From assembly GCF_008806595.1 (NCBI RefSeq), contig NZ_VZRB01000001.1, positions 1 to 64,000 of the forward strand: a stretch of DNA of 64,000 nt, given 5' to 3'. The translations under genes and the position numbers were made by a program. Each line of letters opens with the position of its first letter. The stretch's first letter is position 1. Under the pieces are notes generated by a model, which saw nothing but the letters and a program-made list of their open reading frames with translations, did not search any database and had not been told where the DNA came from. Below, piece after piece: positions 45,421 through 55,149 of the stretch. This DNA is from Streptomyces luteolifulvus. Lineage in GTDB: Bacteria > Actinomycetota > Actinomycetes > Streptomycetales > Streptomycetaceae.

Positions 45421-48077
45421 GCGGTGGCCTCCCGGTCGCCCAGGGCGTCGAGGACCCGGTCGGGCGGGCCGGAGGCGACGATGCGGCCCGCGGTCATCAC
45501 GTGCACGACGTCGGCGAGACCGGCGACCAGATCCAGATCGTGTTCGACGACGAGCAGGGCGGTGCCGTCGGCCGCGAGGGTTCCCAGCACCCGGGCCAGC
45601 GCGGCGACTTCGGCGGAGTCGAGACCGGCGGCCGGCTCGTCGAGCAGCAGGACCCGCGGGCTGCCCGCCAGGGCCCGGGCCAGCTCGACGCGGCGCAGTG
45701 TGCCGGTGGGCAGGCCGGCGGCGGGCAACGCCCGGACCGGCCCGTCGAGCCCGAGCAGCCTGAGCGCACGCTCCACCGCGCCCGGATCGATGACGCGCCC
45801 CTGCTCGGCACCGATGCGCACGTTCTCGGTCACGGTCAACGACGGGAAGACCGCCAACTGCTGGAAGGTGCGGGCGATGCCCAGACGCGTGCGGGCGTGC
45901 GCGGCGAGGCGGGTGATGTCCCGGCTGCCGAACCGGACCGACCCGCGCGCGGGTCGCAGCGTTCCGGCCAGACAGTGGAACAGGGTGCTCTTTCCGGCGC
46001 CGTTGGGGCCGACGATCGCGGTGACCCGGCCTGCCGGCACATCGAGGTCGACGCCGTCCAGGGCCGTGAAGCCGCCGTAACGGGCGCGCAGGCCGCGGGC
46101 GGAGAGGACGGAGGTGGCCGGGCGGGCGGTGTCCGGCAGGGGGCGGGGTGACGGGGGGCCGCCGGGACGGGGACCCGCCGCCGTCGCACCCGCGGCGGGC
46201 CTGGGCGCGGCACCCGCCTCCCGTGCCGGCCGCAGCCGCCGGCGCACCCGGGCCCCCAGCGGCGTGAGAGCCGCCCGCCGACGCAGCCGCAGCCTCTCCG
46301 CCGCCGCCCGCAGCGTGTCGTACGGGCCCCCGGGGAAGCGGCCGACGAACACGGCCAGCAGGCCGATCAGCGCCGCCGCGACCCCGCCCCGCGCCCCCGC
46401 GTCCAGGCCCACCAGCAGGGCGGCCGCGGCCAGCGCGCCCAGCGTGCTGTCGGCGCCCAGCACCACCACCGCGGCGAACCACAGCAGACCGCGGACGGGG
46501 TCGAACGCGCCCGGGTCGAACGCCCGCAGCCCCATGCCGAGCAGTCCGCCGCCGAGCGCGGCCAGCGCGGCGCCCGAGACGAACGCGAGCAGTTTGAGCG
46601 AGGGCACCTGGACGCCGGCCGCCGACGCCCCCGGCTCGTGGTCCCGCATGGCCGCCAGGGCCCGGCCGGTACGGCCCCGGCGCAGGGCCCGCGTCGCCAG
46701 CAGCGCGCCCGCCAGCACGATCAGCTCCAGGACGTAGTAGGCGCGGTCCCCGTCGAAGCCCGCCGGGCGGCCCAGCGACAGCCCCGAGGTGGCGTAGGGC
46801 TGCGCGAAGACGAACCGGCTCACCCCGACGCCCACCGCGAAGGTCGCCAGCGCCAGCGCCAGTCCGTGACGGCCGATCGCCGGCCAGCCGGTGAGCAGGC
46901 CCAGGGGAGCGACCAGGACCACCGCCGCCGCGAGCGCCGCGAGCTCCGGCAGCCGGGGCAGACCGGGGAAGCGCCCGGCCGCCAGCAGTGCCGTGAAGAG
47001 GGCGCCGAGGCCCGCGTACGCCGCCTGGCCGAGCGAGATCTGGCCGCCGCGGCCGGTGACCACCACCAGGGACAGCAGCACCACGGCCAGCGCGGGCACC
47101 TGGACCGAGGTCTGCAGGTCCGAGCCGGCGAAGCCGAGCGGCAGCAGGAACAGCACCATGGCCACGATCCAGGCGCCCGGCGGGGTGGCCACGCGCGCGG
47201 TGGACGTGCGGGCCAGCGCGTCACGCGTGCCGATGCCCGGCAGGACGAGGGCCGCGACCAGCAGGGCGACCACGAAGAGGTTCGCGCCGACCGCCTGCAG
47301 CAGCGGCTCGCCCCAGCCCGACGGATGCAGCCGCGTCAGCTGGCTCTGCGCGACGCCGATGCCCAGCGCCACCACCACGGCCACGGTCAGGCTGCGCATC
47401 CGCGCGGCCACCGCGACCGCCACCACCTCCATGACGAGCAGCGGCAGGCCGTGGGGGTCCAGCCGCACGTACGGCGCCAGCAGCACGCCCGTCAGCCCCG
47501 CCGTGAACGAGCCGAACGCCCAGCCCGCCGCGGCCACCCGGTCCGCGTCGATGCCGCCGAGCACGGCGAGCCGACGGTCGTCCACCACGGCCCGCAGCTC
47601 CCGTCCGAAACGCGTCCAGCGGATGACGGCCGCGACGCCCGCGGCCAGCACCAGCACCACCGCCAGCTGCCGCCACGGGTCCTCCGGCACCAGGTCCGGC
47701 GCGTCGTCCCGCGCGCCCTGCCCCCACACCAGCGCGGCCCCGCCGACCAGCAGCACGAACACGCCGATCGAGGCGACCAGCGTCCGCGCGGGATCGCCGC
47801 CCAGGACCGCGAGCGGTCGGAAGACGAACCGTTCCAGCAGCATGCCGAGACCCGGTGCGAGGACCAGCAGCGTCACCGCCGCCCCCGCCCACAGCGGCCA
47901 GCCCCACTCGACCACGCATTGCCGCAGCGCATACGCGCACACCATCGCGACCGCCCCGTGCGCGAAGTTGAGCACGCCCGTCGCGCGGTACGTCACGATC
48001 AGGCCGATCCCGGTGAGCGCGGCGGCGCTGCCGACCGAGAGGCCGGCCAGGGTGAGGTCGTACGTCAGCGAGGACAT
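45417..48077 (-). CDS. Fused Liv-type ABC transporter: LivH permease, LivM permease and LivG ATPase in one chain
   Basis: 886 residues from ATG 48077. Residues ~1-290 are LivH (IVTYRATGVLNFAHGAVAMV; LRAVVDDRRLAVLGGIDADR). Residues ~295-590 are LivM (VVTGRGGQISLGQAAYAGLG; LAAMRDHEPGASAAGVQVPS). After a Pro/Ala/Arg linker, ~655-886 are LivG: Walker A VGPNGAGKSTLFHCLAG, Q-loop ARTFQQLAVFPSLTVTENV, LPTGTLRRVELARALAGSPR (signature lacks the usual SGG), Walker B VLLLDEPAAGLD. These are normally three genes; the frame is open throughout and no stop separates them. Coupled to the genes on both sides. Confidence 0.92.
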   Translation of the reverse strand: MSSLTYDLTLAGLSVGSAAALTGIGLIVTYRATGVLNFAHGAVAMVCAYALRQCVVEWGWPLWAGAAVTLLVLAPGLGMLLERFVFRPLAVLGGDPARTLVASIGVFVLLVGGAALVWGQGARDDAPDLVPEDPWRQLAVVLVLAAGVAAVIRWTRFGRELRAVVDDRRLAVLGGIDADRVAAAGWAFGSFTAGLTGVLLAPYVRLDPHGLPLLVMEVVAVAVAARMRSLTVAVVVALGIGVAQSQLTRLHPSGWGEPLLQAVGANLFVVALLVAALVLPGIGTRDALARTSTARVATPPGAWIVAMVLFLLPLGFAGSDLQTSVQVPALAVVLLSLVVVTGRGGQISLGQAAYAGLGALFTALLAAGRFPGLPRLPELAALAAAVVLVAPLGLLTGWPAIGRHGLALALATFAVGVGVSRFVFAQPYATSGLSLGRPAGFDGDRAYYVLELIVLAGALLATRALRRGRTGRALAAMRDHEPGASAAGVQVPSLKLLAFVSGAALAALGGGLLGMGLRAFDPGAFDPVRGLLWFAAVVVLGADSTLGALAAAALLVGLDAGARGGVAAALIGLLAVFVGRFPGGPYDTLRAAAERLRLRRRAALTPLGARVRRRLRPAREAGAAPRPAAGATAAGPRPGGPPSPRPLPDTARPATSVLSARGLRARYGGFTALDGVDLDVPAGRVTAIVGPNGAGKSTLFHCLAGTLRPARGSVRFGSRDITRLAAHARTRLGIARTFQQLAVFPSLTVTENVRIGAEQGRVIDPGAVERALRLLGLDGPVRALPAAGLPTGTLRRVELARALAGSPRVLLLDEPAAGLDSAEVAALARVLGTLAADGTALLVVEHDLDLVAGLADVVHVMTAGRIVASGPPDRVLDALGDREATA

Positions 48078-48556
48078 CAGTCGGTTTCTTCGGCGGGCTC
48101 GCAGATCGGGCAGGGGCCCAGCTCTCCGCTCGCCACCAGCTTCGTGTCCACCGGCACCGCCTCCGCCTTGCCGGCGACCAGCGGGCAGTCCGCGCGGTGG
48201 AACAGAGTGCCGCCCGGCACCATCAGAAGGTCACCGCTGACCGCCAGCGGCGCGGCCGCGGCCTGCCCGGGCCCCGCCTCGGCGTCGGCGGGCTCCGCGG
48301 CCACCAGGAGCCCATACAGCTCCTCCACGCGCGCGGCGGCGATCGCGCCCCGGCCGTGGGCGAGCAGCACCGCCCCCGCGACGATCAGCGCGGCGCCGGG
48401 GACCGTGCAGGACGCGAGGTAGGGCAGCTGCCGTTCGGCATAGCGCTCGCCGGAGATGCCGTACCAGCCGATCACGCACAGCACGGCGCCCGCGGCGAGG
48501 GCGGCCCAGCCGGCCCAGAGGACGGGGTGCACGGTCCGCAGTCGGGCTGTCCGCAT
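48077..48556 (-). CDS. Small two-helix membrane protein with C-terminal CxxC
   Basis: 159 residues from ATG 48556 with GGGAG upstream; its stop overlaps the fused transporter start (TGATG). Two helices (VLWAGWAALAAGAVLCVIGW and CTVPGAALIVAGAVLLAHG). The soluble tail has GTLFHRADCPLVAGK and LGPCPICEP, a possible zinc or redox site. First gene of the Liv operon; may be an accessory subunit. No family recognised. Confidence 0.8.
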   Translation of the reverse strand: MRTARLRTVHPVLWAGWAALAAGAVLCVIGWYGISGERYAERQLPYLASCTVPGAALIVAGAVLLAHGRGAIAAARVEELYGLLVAAEPADAEAGPGQAAAAPLAVSGDLLMVPGGTLFHRADCPLVAGKAEAVPVDTKLVASGELGPCPICEPAEETD

Positions 48557-48687
48557 CTGTGGCTCCCACACGTCATGTGTCCGACTGGCTTCCAAGTCCG
48601 CCGATGGACTTGCACTATGCCTTCTGGAAGCTGACCCTGAAAGCACCGGGCGCACTTGGCCCGGACCGACACCCGGTGGTGAGCCAG

Positions 48688-49257
48688 ATGGTTCTCGGGA
48701 GCGACCTCAGGCGGGGGAAGGCACGACGGGGGCGCGGCCCCGGGGCGGCGGGACGGGGTACGGCCGTGCTGGCCGCCCTGGCCCTCTTCCTGGCCCCGGC
48801 CCTTGCGGCGTGCAGCGACGACAACGGCGGCGGCAGCGAGAGCACGCCCCCCGCTCCGACCCCGGAGACGACGACCAGCGCGCCGGCCACCGCGCCGGCC
48901 GACCCGGCGGCGGCCCAGCAGGAGATCAGGCAGAACTGGCAGAAGTTCTTCGACCCGGCCAGCTCGACGCAGGAGAAGCTGGCCGTCCTGGAGAACGGCG
49001 AGCAGATGGGCCCGGTCCTTCAGGCCTTCAGCGGTGACCAACGCGGCGGCCAGGTCCAGGCGAAGGTCACCAAGGTCGAGTTCACCGGTCCGACCCGGGC
49101 GACCGTGACGTACACACTGACCCTGAAGGGCGCCACGGCCCTGCCGAACGCCTCCGGCACCGCCGTCGAACAACAGGGGACCTGGAAGGTCTCCGTCAAC
49201 ACACTGTGTTCGCTGGTCCAGCTGAGCGGCAATGGGTCGCCGGCACCGGGCTGCTGA
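48688..49257 (+). CDS. Lipoprotein with low-molecular-weight-antigen MTB12-like domain
   Basis: 189 residues if started at ATG 48688; GTG 48676/48679 and ATG 48604 are in frame upstream and cannot be excluded. Lipobox LAPALAACSDD, a Thr/Pro/Ala linker, then EIRQNWQKFFDPASSTQEKL and VTKVEFTGPTRATVTYTLTL with CSLVQLSG, the C-terminal domain of mycobacterial Mtb12/CFP2-type proteins. Extracellular lipid-anchored, role unknown. Overlaps the next gene's start by 26 nt. Confidence 0.8.
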   Translation: MVLGSDLRRGKARRGRGPGAAGRGTAVLAALALFLAPALAACSDDNGGGSESTPPAPTPETTTSAPATAPADPAAAQQEIRQNWQKFFDPASSTQEKLAVLENGEQMGPVLQAFSGDQRGGQVQAKVTKVEFTGPTRATVTYTLTLKGATALPNASGTAVEQQGTWKVSVNTLCSLVQLSGNGSPAPGC

Positions 49258-50524
49258 GACCGCGGCCGCGGCGCTGCTGCTCCTGCTGGGCACGGCATGC
49301 GGCAGCCGTCTGCCCGAAAGCGACTTCGAGCACGAGGGCCGCACGGCCACCCCCGCGCCGAGCAGCGCCGCGCCCCTGCGCGTCGGCATCATCACCAGCG
49401 CCACCAGCCCCGTCGGCGGCAACACCTTCACCGGTCCGCGCGACGGCGCCCAGGCCTGGTTCGACCGCCTCAACGCGCACGGGGGCATCGACGGCCACAA
49501 GGTCGAGGTGCGCCTGTGCGACGACGGCGGCAGCGGCATCGGCAACAACACGTGCGTGCACCGGCTGATCGACGAGGACCAGGTCGTCGCCCTGGTCGCC
49601 ACCACGGCCCTGGACTACGCGGGCGCCTCCCGCGTCTCCCACGCGCGCGTGCCCGACATCGGCGGACAGCCCATCGGCGCCGCCTACGACACCTGGCCGC
49701 ACCTGTACGGCATCTACGGCAGCCTCGCGCCCCGCAACGGCACCCCGGGCTGGGGCGGCACGCTGTACGGCGGCACGGAGGTCTACCGCTACTTCAAGCG
49801 CGAGCACGGCGCCCGTACCGCCGCCGTGATCTCGTACAACCAGTCCGCCTCCGCCGCCTACGCCCGGCTCGTCGAGCGGGGCCTGAAGGCCGAGGGCTAC
49901 CAGGTCGTCACCGAGCAGGTCGACTTCGCGCTGCCCAACTTCCGTGCCGTCGCGGCCGACCTCAAGCAGCAGGGCGCCGACCTCGTCTTCGACGCCCTCG
50001 ACGCCCACGGCAACGCCCAGCTGTGCAAGGCGATGGACGAGGTCGGCGCCAAGGTCACCGCCAAGGTGACCAACGTACAGAACTGGACGTCCACCGTTGC
50101 CGAGGACTACAAGGACTCCCCGCGCTGCCGCAACGCGCTCTGGGCGACCGGATCCAGCCGCAACTACGAGGACACGGACCAGGAGGCCGTACGGGAGTTC
50201 CGGGACGCGACCGAGGGCCTCAAGACGCACTCCCAGTGGCAGCTGGAGGGCTGGGCGGCCGCGAAGTGGTTCACGGACGCGGCGAAGTCCTGCGCGGCAA
50301 CGGGCATCACGCGCGCGTGCGTCGACGCCTATATGAACCGCAGCGAGGACTTCACCGCGAGCGGGCTGCTGCTGCCCGTCGTCTTCGAGCGGCTGGCCGA
50401 GCCGCCGAAGACCCGCAGGACCTGTCTGTCGGTGGCGCGCTGGAAGGACGGCAGCGGCTGGGTCTCCCAGGGGGACATGAACAGCACCTGTTTTGACGTG
50501 CCGCAGCTGCCGTATCAGCCGTGA
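49232..50524 (+). CDS. LivK-type substrate-binding lipoprotein
   Basis: 430 residues from ATG 49232. Lipobox LLLLLGTACGS. Periplasmic-binding fold type I: RVGIITSATSPVGGNTFTGP, DGAQAWFDRLNAHGGIDGHK, VEVRLCDDGGSGIGNNTC and VALVATTALDYAGASRVSHA. It contains extra Cys (Cys in DDGG...NNTCV and in ARRTCLS) likely forming disulfides. It is probably the receptor of the divergent fused Liv transporter; the ligand need not be an amino acid. Confidence 0.9.
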   Translation: MGRRHRAAETAAAALLLLLGTACGSRLPESDFEHEGRTATPAPSSAAPLRVGIITSATSPVGGNTFTGPRDGAQAWFDRLNAHGGIDGHKVEVRLCDDGGSGIGNNTCVHRLIDEDQVVALVATTALDYAGASRVSHARVPDIGGQPIGAAYDTWPHLYGIYGSLAPRNGTPGWGGTLYGGTEVYRYFKREHGARTAAVISYNQSASAAYARLVERGLKAEGYQVVTEQVDFALPNFRAVAADLKQQGADLVFDALDAHGNAQLCKAMDEVGAKVTAKVTNVQNWTSTVAEDYKDSPRCRNALWATGSSRNYEDTDQEAVREFRDATEGLKTHSQWQLEGWAAAKWFTDAAKSCAATGITRACVDAYMNRSEDFTASGLLLPVVFERLAEPPKTRRTCLSVARWKDGSGWVSQGDMNSTCFDVPQLPYQP

Positions 50525-50538
50525 CCGGCATCCCTGGG

Positions 50539-51702
50539 TCACCGCAGTGAGCGGAAGAACTCCCTGACGTCACCGGTCAGGAGGTCCGGGGCCTCCAGGG
50601 CCGCGAAATGGCCGCCGCGGTCGAACTCCGTCCAGCGTGCGACGGCGTTGGCCTGTTCGGCGAAGCGGCGGATCGCCACGTCCTCGGCGAAGTTCGCCAC
50701 GGCCGTCGGCACACCCGAGTTCGTGGTGGGGAACCAGTCACCCACATGGCCGTTCTCGTAGTACATGCGAGCCGCCGAACCGGCCGTGCCGGTCAGCCAG
50801 TACAGCATGACGTTGGTGAGCAGCGTGTCGCGGTCGATCGCCTCCTCGGGCAAGTCGGCCGAGGCGTGCGTCCACTCCTTGAACTTCTCCATGATCCAGG
50901 CGAGCTGGCCGACGGGTGAATCGGTGAGCGCGTAGGACAGGGTCTGCGGGCGGGTGGACTGCAGGACGTTGTAGCCGAAGCCGTCCGTGGTGAACTCGGC
51001 GATCATCGCGAGGCTCCGCCGCTCCCTGTCGGTGAGCTCGGCCCGGACGTCCTCGGCCACCGGGCCGAGCGGGATGAAGCCGACCGAGGCGGCGTTCACA
51101 TGGATGCCGAGCACCGATTCGGGGGCGACACGGCCGAGCGCGGGAGAGATCAGCGCGCCCAAGTCGCCGCCCTGGGCGCCGTACCGCTCGTAGCCGAGCC
51201 GGCGCATCAGCTCGGCCCAGGCGCGTGCGATACGGCTGACGTTCCAGCCCTTGTCCCCGGTGGGGCCGGAGAGGCCGAAGCCGGGAAGGGACGGGACGAC
51301 GAGGTGGAAGGCGTCGGCCGGGTCGCCGCCGTGGGCCCGCGGATCGCTCAGCGGGCCGACCAGGCCGAGGAACTCGACGATCGAGCCCGGCCAGCCGTGC
51401 GTCAGGATCAGCGGCAGCGCGTCCGGCTCGGGAGAACGGACGTGCAGGAAGTGCACCCGGGCGCCGTCGATCTCCGTGACGTACTGCGGGAGATCGTTGA
51501 GCGCTGCCTCGTGCTTGCGCCAGTCGTAGGCGCCGCGCCAGTACGCGGCGAGGTCGCGGACGTACGGCAGCGAGGCGCCGTACTCCCAGCCCGCGTCCGG
51601 GAGTTCGTCCGGCCAGCGGGTCAGGTCCAGGCGGGTGTGCAGGTCGTCGAGCTGCGCCTGAGGGATGTCGATCCGGTGAGGGTGCACGGTGTTGTCTGTC
51701 AT
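50539..51702 (-). CDS. Epoxide hydrolase, alpha/beta hydrolase fold with EHN domain
   Basis: 387 residues from ATG 51702. N-terminal EHN region [20 protein letters not shown] with [32 protein letters not shown] (oxyanion HGxP); nucleophile Asp in [16 protein letters not shown]-terminal His in [15 protein letters not shown]. The juvenile-hormone-type epoxide hydrolase family opens epoxides to diols; the substrate is unknown. Divergent from a WYL regulator with a shared palindromic operator. Confidence 0.9.
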   Translation of the reverse strand: MTDNTVHPHRIDIPQAQLDDLHTRLDLTRWPDELPDAGWEYGASLPYVRDLAAYWRGAYDWRKHEAALNDLPQYVTEIDGARVHFLHVRSPEPDALPLILTHGWPGSIVEFLGLVGPLSDPRAHGGDPADAFHLVVPSLPGFGLSGPTGDKGWNVSRIARAWAELMRRLGYERYGAQGGDLGALISPALGRVAPESVLGIHVNAASVGFIPLGPVAEDVRAELTDRERRSLAMIAEFTTDGFGYNVLQSTRPQTLSYALTDSPVGQLAWIMEKFKEWTHASADLPEEAIDRDTLLTNVMLYWLTGTAGSAARMYYENGHVGDWFPTTNSGVPTAVANFAEDVAIRRFAEQANAVARWTEFDRGGHFAALEAPDLLTGDVREFFRSLR

Positions 51703-51722
51703 GACGCCCAAGCTAGGGACCC

Positions 51723-51745
51723 TTGCGGACAGACCGTGTCCGCAA
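51723..51745. promoter_or_regulatory. Operator palindrome between epoxide hydrolase and WYL regulator
   Basis: TTGCGGACA-GACCG-TGTCCGCAA, perfect 9-bp arms and 5-bp spacer. It lies 21 bp from each start (51702 and 51766), ideal for control of both divergent genes by the WYL protein. Confidence 0.75.
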
Positions 51746-51765
51746 TCGCTGGCAGACTCGGACCC

Positions 51766-52806
51766 ATGTTGGAGACCTCGGCACGGCTTCTGCGTCTGCT
51801 CTCGTTGCTCCAGGCCCACCGTGAATGGTCCGGTGCCGATCTGGCCGAACGCCTCGGCGTCACCCCGCGCACCGTGCGGCGGGACGTCGACCGGCTGCGG
51901 GAACTGGGCTATCCCGTCAACGCCAGTCCCGGCACCGGCGGCGGCTACCAGCTGGGCGCGGGCGCGCAGTTGCCCCCGCTGCTGCTGGACGACGACGAAG
52001 CGGTGGCCGTGGCCGTGGGGCTGCGCACGGCCGCCGGGCAGGGCATCGAGGGCATCGGCGAGACCTCGGTACGGGCCCTCGCCAAGCTGGAGCAGGTGCT
52101 GCCGAACCGGCTGCGCCGCCGGGTGGGCGCCCTCAACGCCTTCACCGTGCCGATGCTGCGCGGGCCCCAGCCCTCCGCGGTCGACCCGGCCGTGCTGACC
52201 GAGCTCGCCAACCTCTGCCGGGATGCCGAACGGCTGCGCTTCGAGTACAGCGACCACGACGGCGCCCCCACCCGCCGCACCGTCGAACCGCACCGCCTGG
52301 TGTGCACCGAGCGCCGCTGGTACATGGTCGCCTGGGACCTCGACCGCGACGACTGGCGTACGTTCCGTGTGGACCGTATCCGGCCCAGGCCGCCGCACGG
52401 CCCGCGGTTCGTCCCGCGCACCCCGCCCGCCGAGGATCTCGCCGCATACGTGTCCCAAGGGGTCTCCACGCGCGCGTACGCCGCGCACGCCGTGATCCGG
52501 ATGCTGGTGCCCCTGGAGGAGGCCGCCGAGCGGATCTCACCGTCCGCCGGGACGCTGGAGGCCGACGGGCCGGAGACCTGCATCCTGCGCACGGGGGCCG
52601 CGAGCCTCGACGTGATGGTGATCCATGTGATGCTGATGGGCTTCGAGTTCGAGGTCTTGGAGCCGGCCGAGCTCACCGACGCGATCAGGACGGCTCGCGA
52701 CCGGCTTGCTCGCTCTGTGGCTCGGGCTGGGGAATCAGCGCCGCGTGCTCCGGATGGTGCAGGTCGAACGCCGGGGACTCCGAGCGGATCCGGGGCAGCG
52801 TGGTGA
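51766..52806 (+). CDS. WYL-domain transcriptional regulator (YafY type)
   Basis: 346 residues from ATG 51766. N-terminal HTH_11 ([20 protein letters not shown]) and [23 protein letters not shown] domain near residue 185 ([23 protein letters not shown] form) and a WCX domain to ~310. The last ~30 residues (after [13 protein letters not shown]) are low-complexity and encoded by DNA antisense to ctaD; the reading frame overlaps that gene by 122 bp. It likely controls the epoxide hydrolase in response to an unknown ligand. Confidence 0.9.
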   Translation: MLETSARLLRLLSLLQAHREWSGADLAERLGVTPRTVRRDVDRLRELGYPVNASPGTGGGYQLGAGAQLPPLLLDDDEAVAVAVGLRTAAGQGIEGIGETSVRALAKLEQVLPNRLRRRVGALNAFTVPMLRGPQPSAVDPAVLTELANLCRDAERLRFEYSDHDGAPTRRTVEPHRLVCTERRWYMVAWDLDRDDWRTFRVDRIRPRPPHGPRFVPRTPPAEDLAAYVSQGVSTRAYAAHAVIRMLVPLEEAAERISPSAGTLEADGPETCILRTGAASLDVMVIHVMLMGFEFEVLEPAELTDAIRTARDRLARSVARAGESAPRAPDGAGRTPGTPSGSGAAW

Positions 52807-54376
52807 AGTTGTGCCGGGGCGGCGGGCAGGAGGTCGCCCACTCCAGGGAGCGGCCGAAGCCCCAGGGGTCGTCGACCTGGACCTTCTCGCCGTACTTCGT
52901 GGTCTTCCAGACGTTGTAGAGGAACGGCAGCGTGGACAGGCCCAGCAGGAACGCACCGATCGTCGAGACGGTGTTGAGCGCGGTGAACCCGTCCGCGGCG
53001 AGATAGTCGGCGTAGCGACGCGGCATGCCCTCCGCGCCCAGCCAGTGCTGCACCAGGAACGTGGTGTGGAAACCGATGAACAGCGTCCAGAACTGGATCT
53101 TGCCGAGCCGCTCGTCGAGCATCTTCCCGGTGAACTTCGGCCACCAGAAGTAGAAGCCGGCGAAGATCGCGAAGACGACGGTGCCGAACACCACGTAGTG
53201 GAAGTGGGCGACCACGAAGTACGAGTCGGTGACCTGGAAGTCCATCGGCGGCGACGCCAGGATCACCCCGGTCAGTCCGCCGAACAGGAACGTCACGAGG
53301 AAGCCCACCGCCCACAGCATCGGTGTCTCGAAGGACAGCGAGCCCTTGAGCATGGTCCCGGACCAGTTGAAGAACTTCACCCCGGTCGGCACCGCGATCA
53401 GGAAGCTCATGAAGGAGAAGAACGGCAGCAGGACCGCGCCGGTGGCGAACATGTGGTGCGCCCACACGACCATCGACAGCCCGGTGATCGCCATCGTCGC
53501 GCCGATCAAGGTGAGATAGCCGAAGATCGGCTTGCGGCTGAAGACCGGGAGGATCTCCGTGATGATCCCGAAGAACGGCAGGGCGATGATGTACACCTCG
53601 GGATGCCCGAAGAACCAGAACAGGTGCTGCCACAGCAGTGCCCCGCCGTTGGACGCGTCGAAGACCTGCGCGCCGAACCGCCGGTCGGCCTCCAGGACCA
53701 GCAGGGCCGCCGCCAGCACCGGGAACGCCATCAGGATCAGGATCGACGTGAACAGCGTGTTCCATACGAAGATCGGCATCCGGAACATCGTCATGCCCGG
53801 CGCCCGCATCCCGATGATCGTGGTGACGAAGTTGACCGCGCCGAGGATCGTGCCGAAACCGGCCAGCGCGAGCCCCATGATCCACAGGTCGGGGCCGATT
53901 CCGGGCGACCGTTCCGCGCTGTTGAGCGGCGCATAGGCGAACCAGCCGAAGGCGGCGGGTCCGGTGGGCACCAGCAGCGAGCCGAGCACGATCAGACCGC
54001 CGAAGAGGAACAGCCAGTACGAGAGCATGTTCAGCCGCGGGAAGGCGACGTCGGGCGCACCGATCTGGAGGGGCATCAGCTCGTTGGCGAAGCCGGCGAA
54101 GCTCGGGGTCGCGAAGAGCAGCAGCATGATCGTGCCGTGCATCGTGAACAACTGGTTGAACTGCTGGTTGTCCATGATCTGCAGCCCGGGGCGGGCGAGC
54201 TCGGCGCGCATCAGCAGGGCCATCATGCCGCCGACCAGGAAGAACACGAACGATGTGATCAGATAGAGGTGACCGATCTTCTTGTGGTCGGTGGTGGTCA
54301 GCCAGTCCACGATCAGCCGGCCGCGCCCCTCGGTGCGCAAGGGTCGCGCCGTTGCCCGCACGGTCTGGGTCCCCAT
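52685..54376 (-). CDS. ctaD: Cytochrome c oxidase subunit I (orphan copy)
   Basis: 563 residues from ATG 54376. Twelve helices with all ligands: haem a His in [13 protein letters not shown]; CuB His and cross-link Tyr in [10 protein letters not shown] (His ~258); CuB His pair [12 protein letters not shown]; haem a3/a His in [11 protein letters not shown]. Proton-channel residues are standard. No ctaC, ctaE or qcr genes are nearby, so it is an extra or relocated copy. Its 3' end overlaps the WYL gene convergently. Confidence 0.96.
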   Translation of the reverse strand: MGTQTVRATARPLRTEGRGRLIVDWLTTTDHKKIGHLYLITSFVFFLVGGMMALLMRAELARPGLQIMDNQQFNQLFTMHGTIMLLLFATPSFAGFANELMPLQIGAPDVAFPRLNMLSYWLFLFGGLIVLGSLLVPTGPAAFGWFAYAPLNSAERSPGIGPDLWIMGLALAGFGTILGAVNFVTTIIGMRAPGMTMFRMPIFVWNTLFTSILILMAFPVLAAALLVLEADRRFGAQVFDASNGGALLWQHLFWFFGHPEVYIIALPFFGIITEILPVFSRKPIFGYLTLIGATMAITGLSMVVWAHHMFATGAVLLPFFSFMSFLIAVPTGVKFFNWSGTMLKGSLSFETPMLWAVGFLVTFLFGGLTGVILASPPMDFQVTDSYFVVAHFHYVVFGTVVFAIFAGFYFWWPKFTGKMLDERLGKIQFWTLFIGFHTTFLVQHWLGAEGMPRRYADYLAADGFTALNTVSTIGAFLLGLSTLPFLYNVWKTTKYGEKVQVDDPWGFGRSLEWATSCPPPRHNFTTLPRIRSESPAFDLHHPEHAALIPQPEPQSEQAGREPS

Positions 54377-54802
54377 TGCTCGCTCGCCCCTTCGCTCGGT
54401 CGCTCCCGGGTCCGCTCGAGCCCGCGCCGCGCCTGCCCGCGGGCTCAGGCCATGATGCTCACGCCGCCGTGCGCTCCGACAGGGGGCGTACGGGGTTTTT
54501 GTGCTGGAACCGTGTGTTTCCGCTGTGGTGTCGGTTTCAACGGGTGGTGCGGGAATCGGTCGGGAAAGGGGGCGGGCCGGTTTCTCCCGGAACTTTCCGC
54601 CGGGTTATTCGGGAAGCCGTCGCGACACGCGGGAATTGCGTTCGAATACCTGCGGAAGGGCTATGGAACCGCCCGAACGTGTGACGCGGTTCAAGCGGAT
54701 CGCGTGTCGTGATCCTGTGACAGAAGCGTGACAGGAGAGGGATGCGTGACGAGGTGTCGGGCCGGGGTTCCCCGTCCGCCGGGCAGGCCCTAGCGTGGCC
54801 GT
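54377..54802. other. 426-bp intergenic region upstream of ctaD and the I78 gene
   Basis: Contains repeated CGCTCG units next to the ctaD start, an AT-richer stretch 54490-54560 with several TTTC/GTGTTTC runs that may hold the ctaD promoter on the minus strand, and TAGCGT (54791-54796) six bases before ATG 54803, a likely leaderless -10 box for the inhibitor gene. I see no gene in it. Confidence 0.45.
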
Positions 54803-55018
54803 ATGGCACCGATTCCGAAACCGCAGGCCGAACCCGACGACAGCCCGGACGCCTATCTCGGGCTCGACGCCGAGCATGCCGAGCGGCTCGCCCGCGAGCG
54901 CGGGTGGTCGACGGTGCGCTCACTGCCGCCGGGCGCGATCATCACCATGGAGTACCGGGTGGGGCGGCTGAACTTCGAGGTGAAGGACGGCCGCGTGGCA
55001 CGGGCCTGGAAGGGCTGA
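54803..55018 (+). CDS. I78 family peptidase inhibitor
   Basis: 71 residues from ATG 54803. After a Pro/Asp-rich N-terminus, AERLARERGWSTVRSLPPGA and the strand pair ITMEYRVGRLNFEVKDGRVA match I78 inhibitors (elastase inhibitor AFLEI type), which act on serine proteases. No signal peptide is visible, so an intracellular or leaderless-secreted role is open. No ribosome site; the -10 box at 54791 predicts a leaderless mRNA. Confidence 0.85.
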   Translation: MAPIPKPQAEPDDSPDAYLGLDAEHAERLARERGWSTVRSLPPGAIITMEYRVGRLNFEVKDGRVARAWKG

Positions 55019-55029
55019 CGGCGGTACGG

Positions 55030-55070
55030 ACGACGGCCCCGGCTCCTCGACGAGGAACCGGGGCCGTCGT
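55030..55070. terminator. Strong bidirectional terminator
   Basis: ACGACGGCCCCGG (55030-55042) pairs perfectly with CCGGGGCCGTCGT (55058-55070); the loop itself has CCTCG/CGAGG pairing. It lies between the I78 gene and the minus-strand PAP2 gene. Confidence 0.85.
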
Positions 55071-55149
55071 GTTGGCGGGGCGGGCGGTGCGTACCGGCCG
55101 CGCGCTGTCCGGGCTGGGGAATCTCCCATGCGGTCAGCGGTGGGGGAGG

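Noticed and set aside
46638..48422. 594-residue plus-strand frame opposite the fused Liv gene
   Set aside because: Arg/Gln/His-rich low-complexity translation with no motif, antisense to clear Liv domains; a high-GC shadow.
48604..48687. Earlier start for the MTB12-like lipoprotein
   Set aside because: The extra residues precede no signal-like region and have no ribosome site; the later ATG gives a normal lipoprotein leader, though a GTG in between remains possible.
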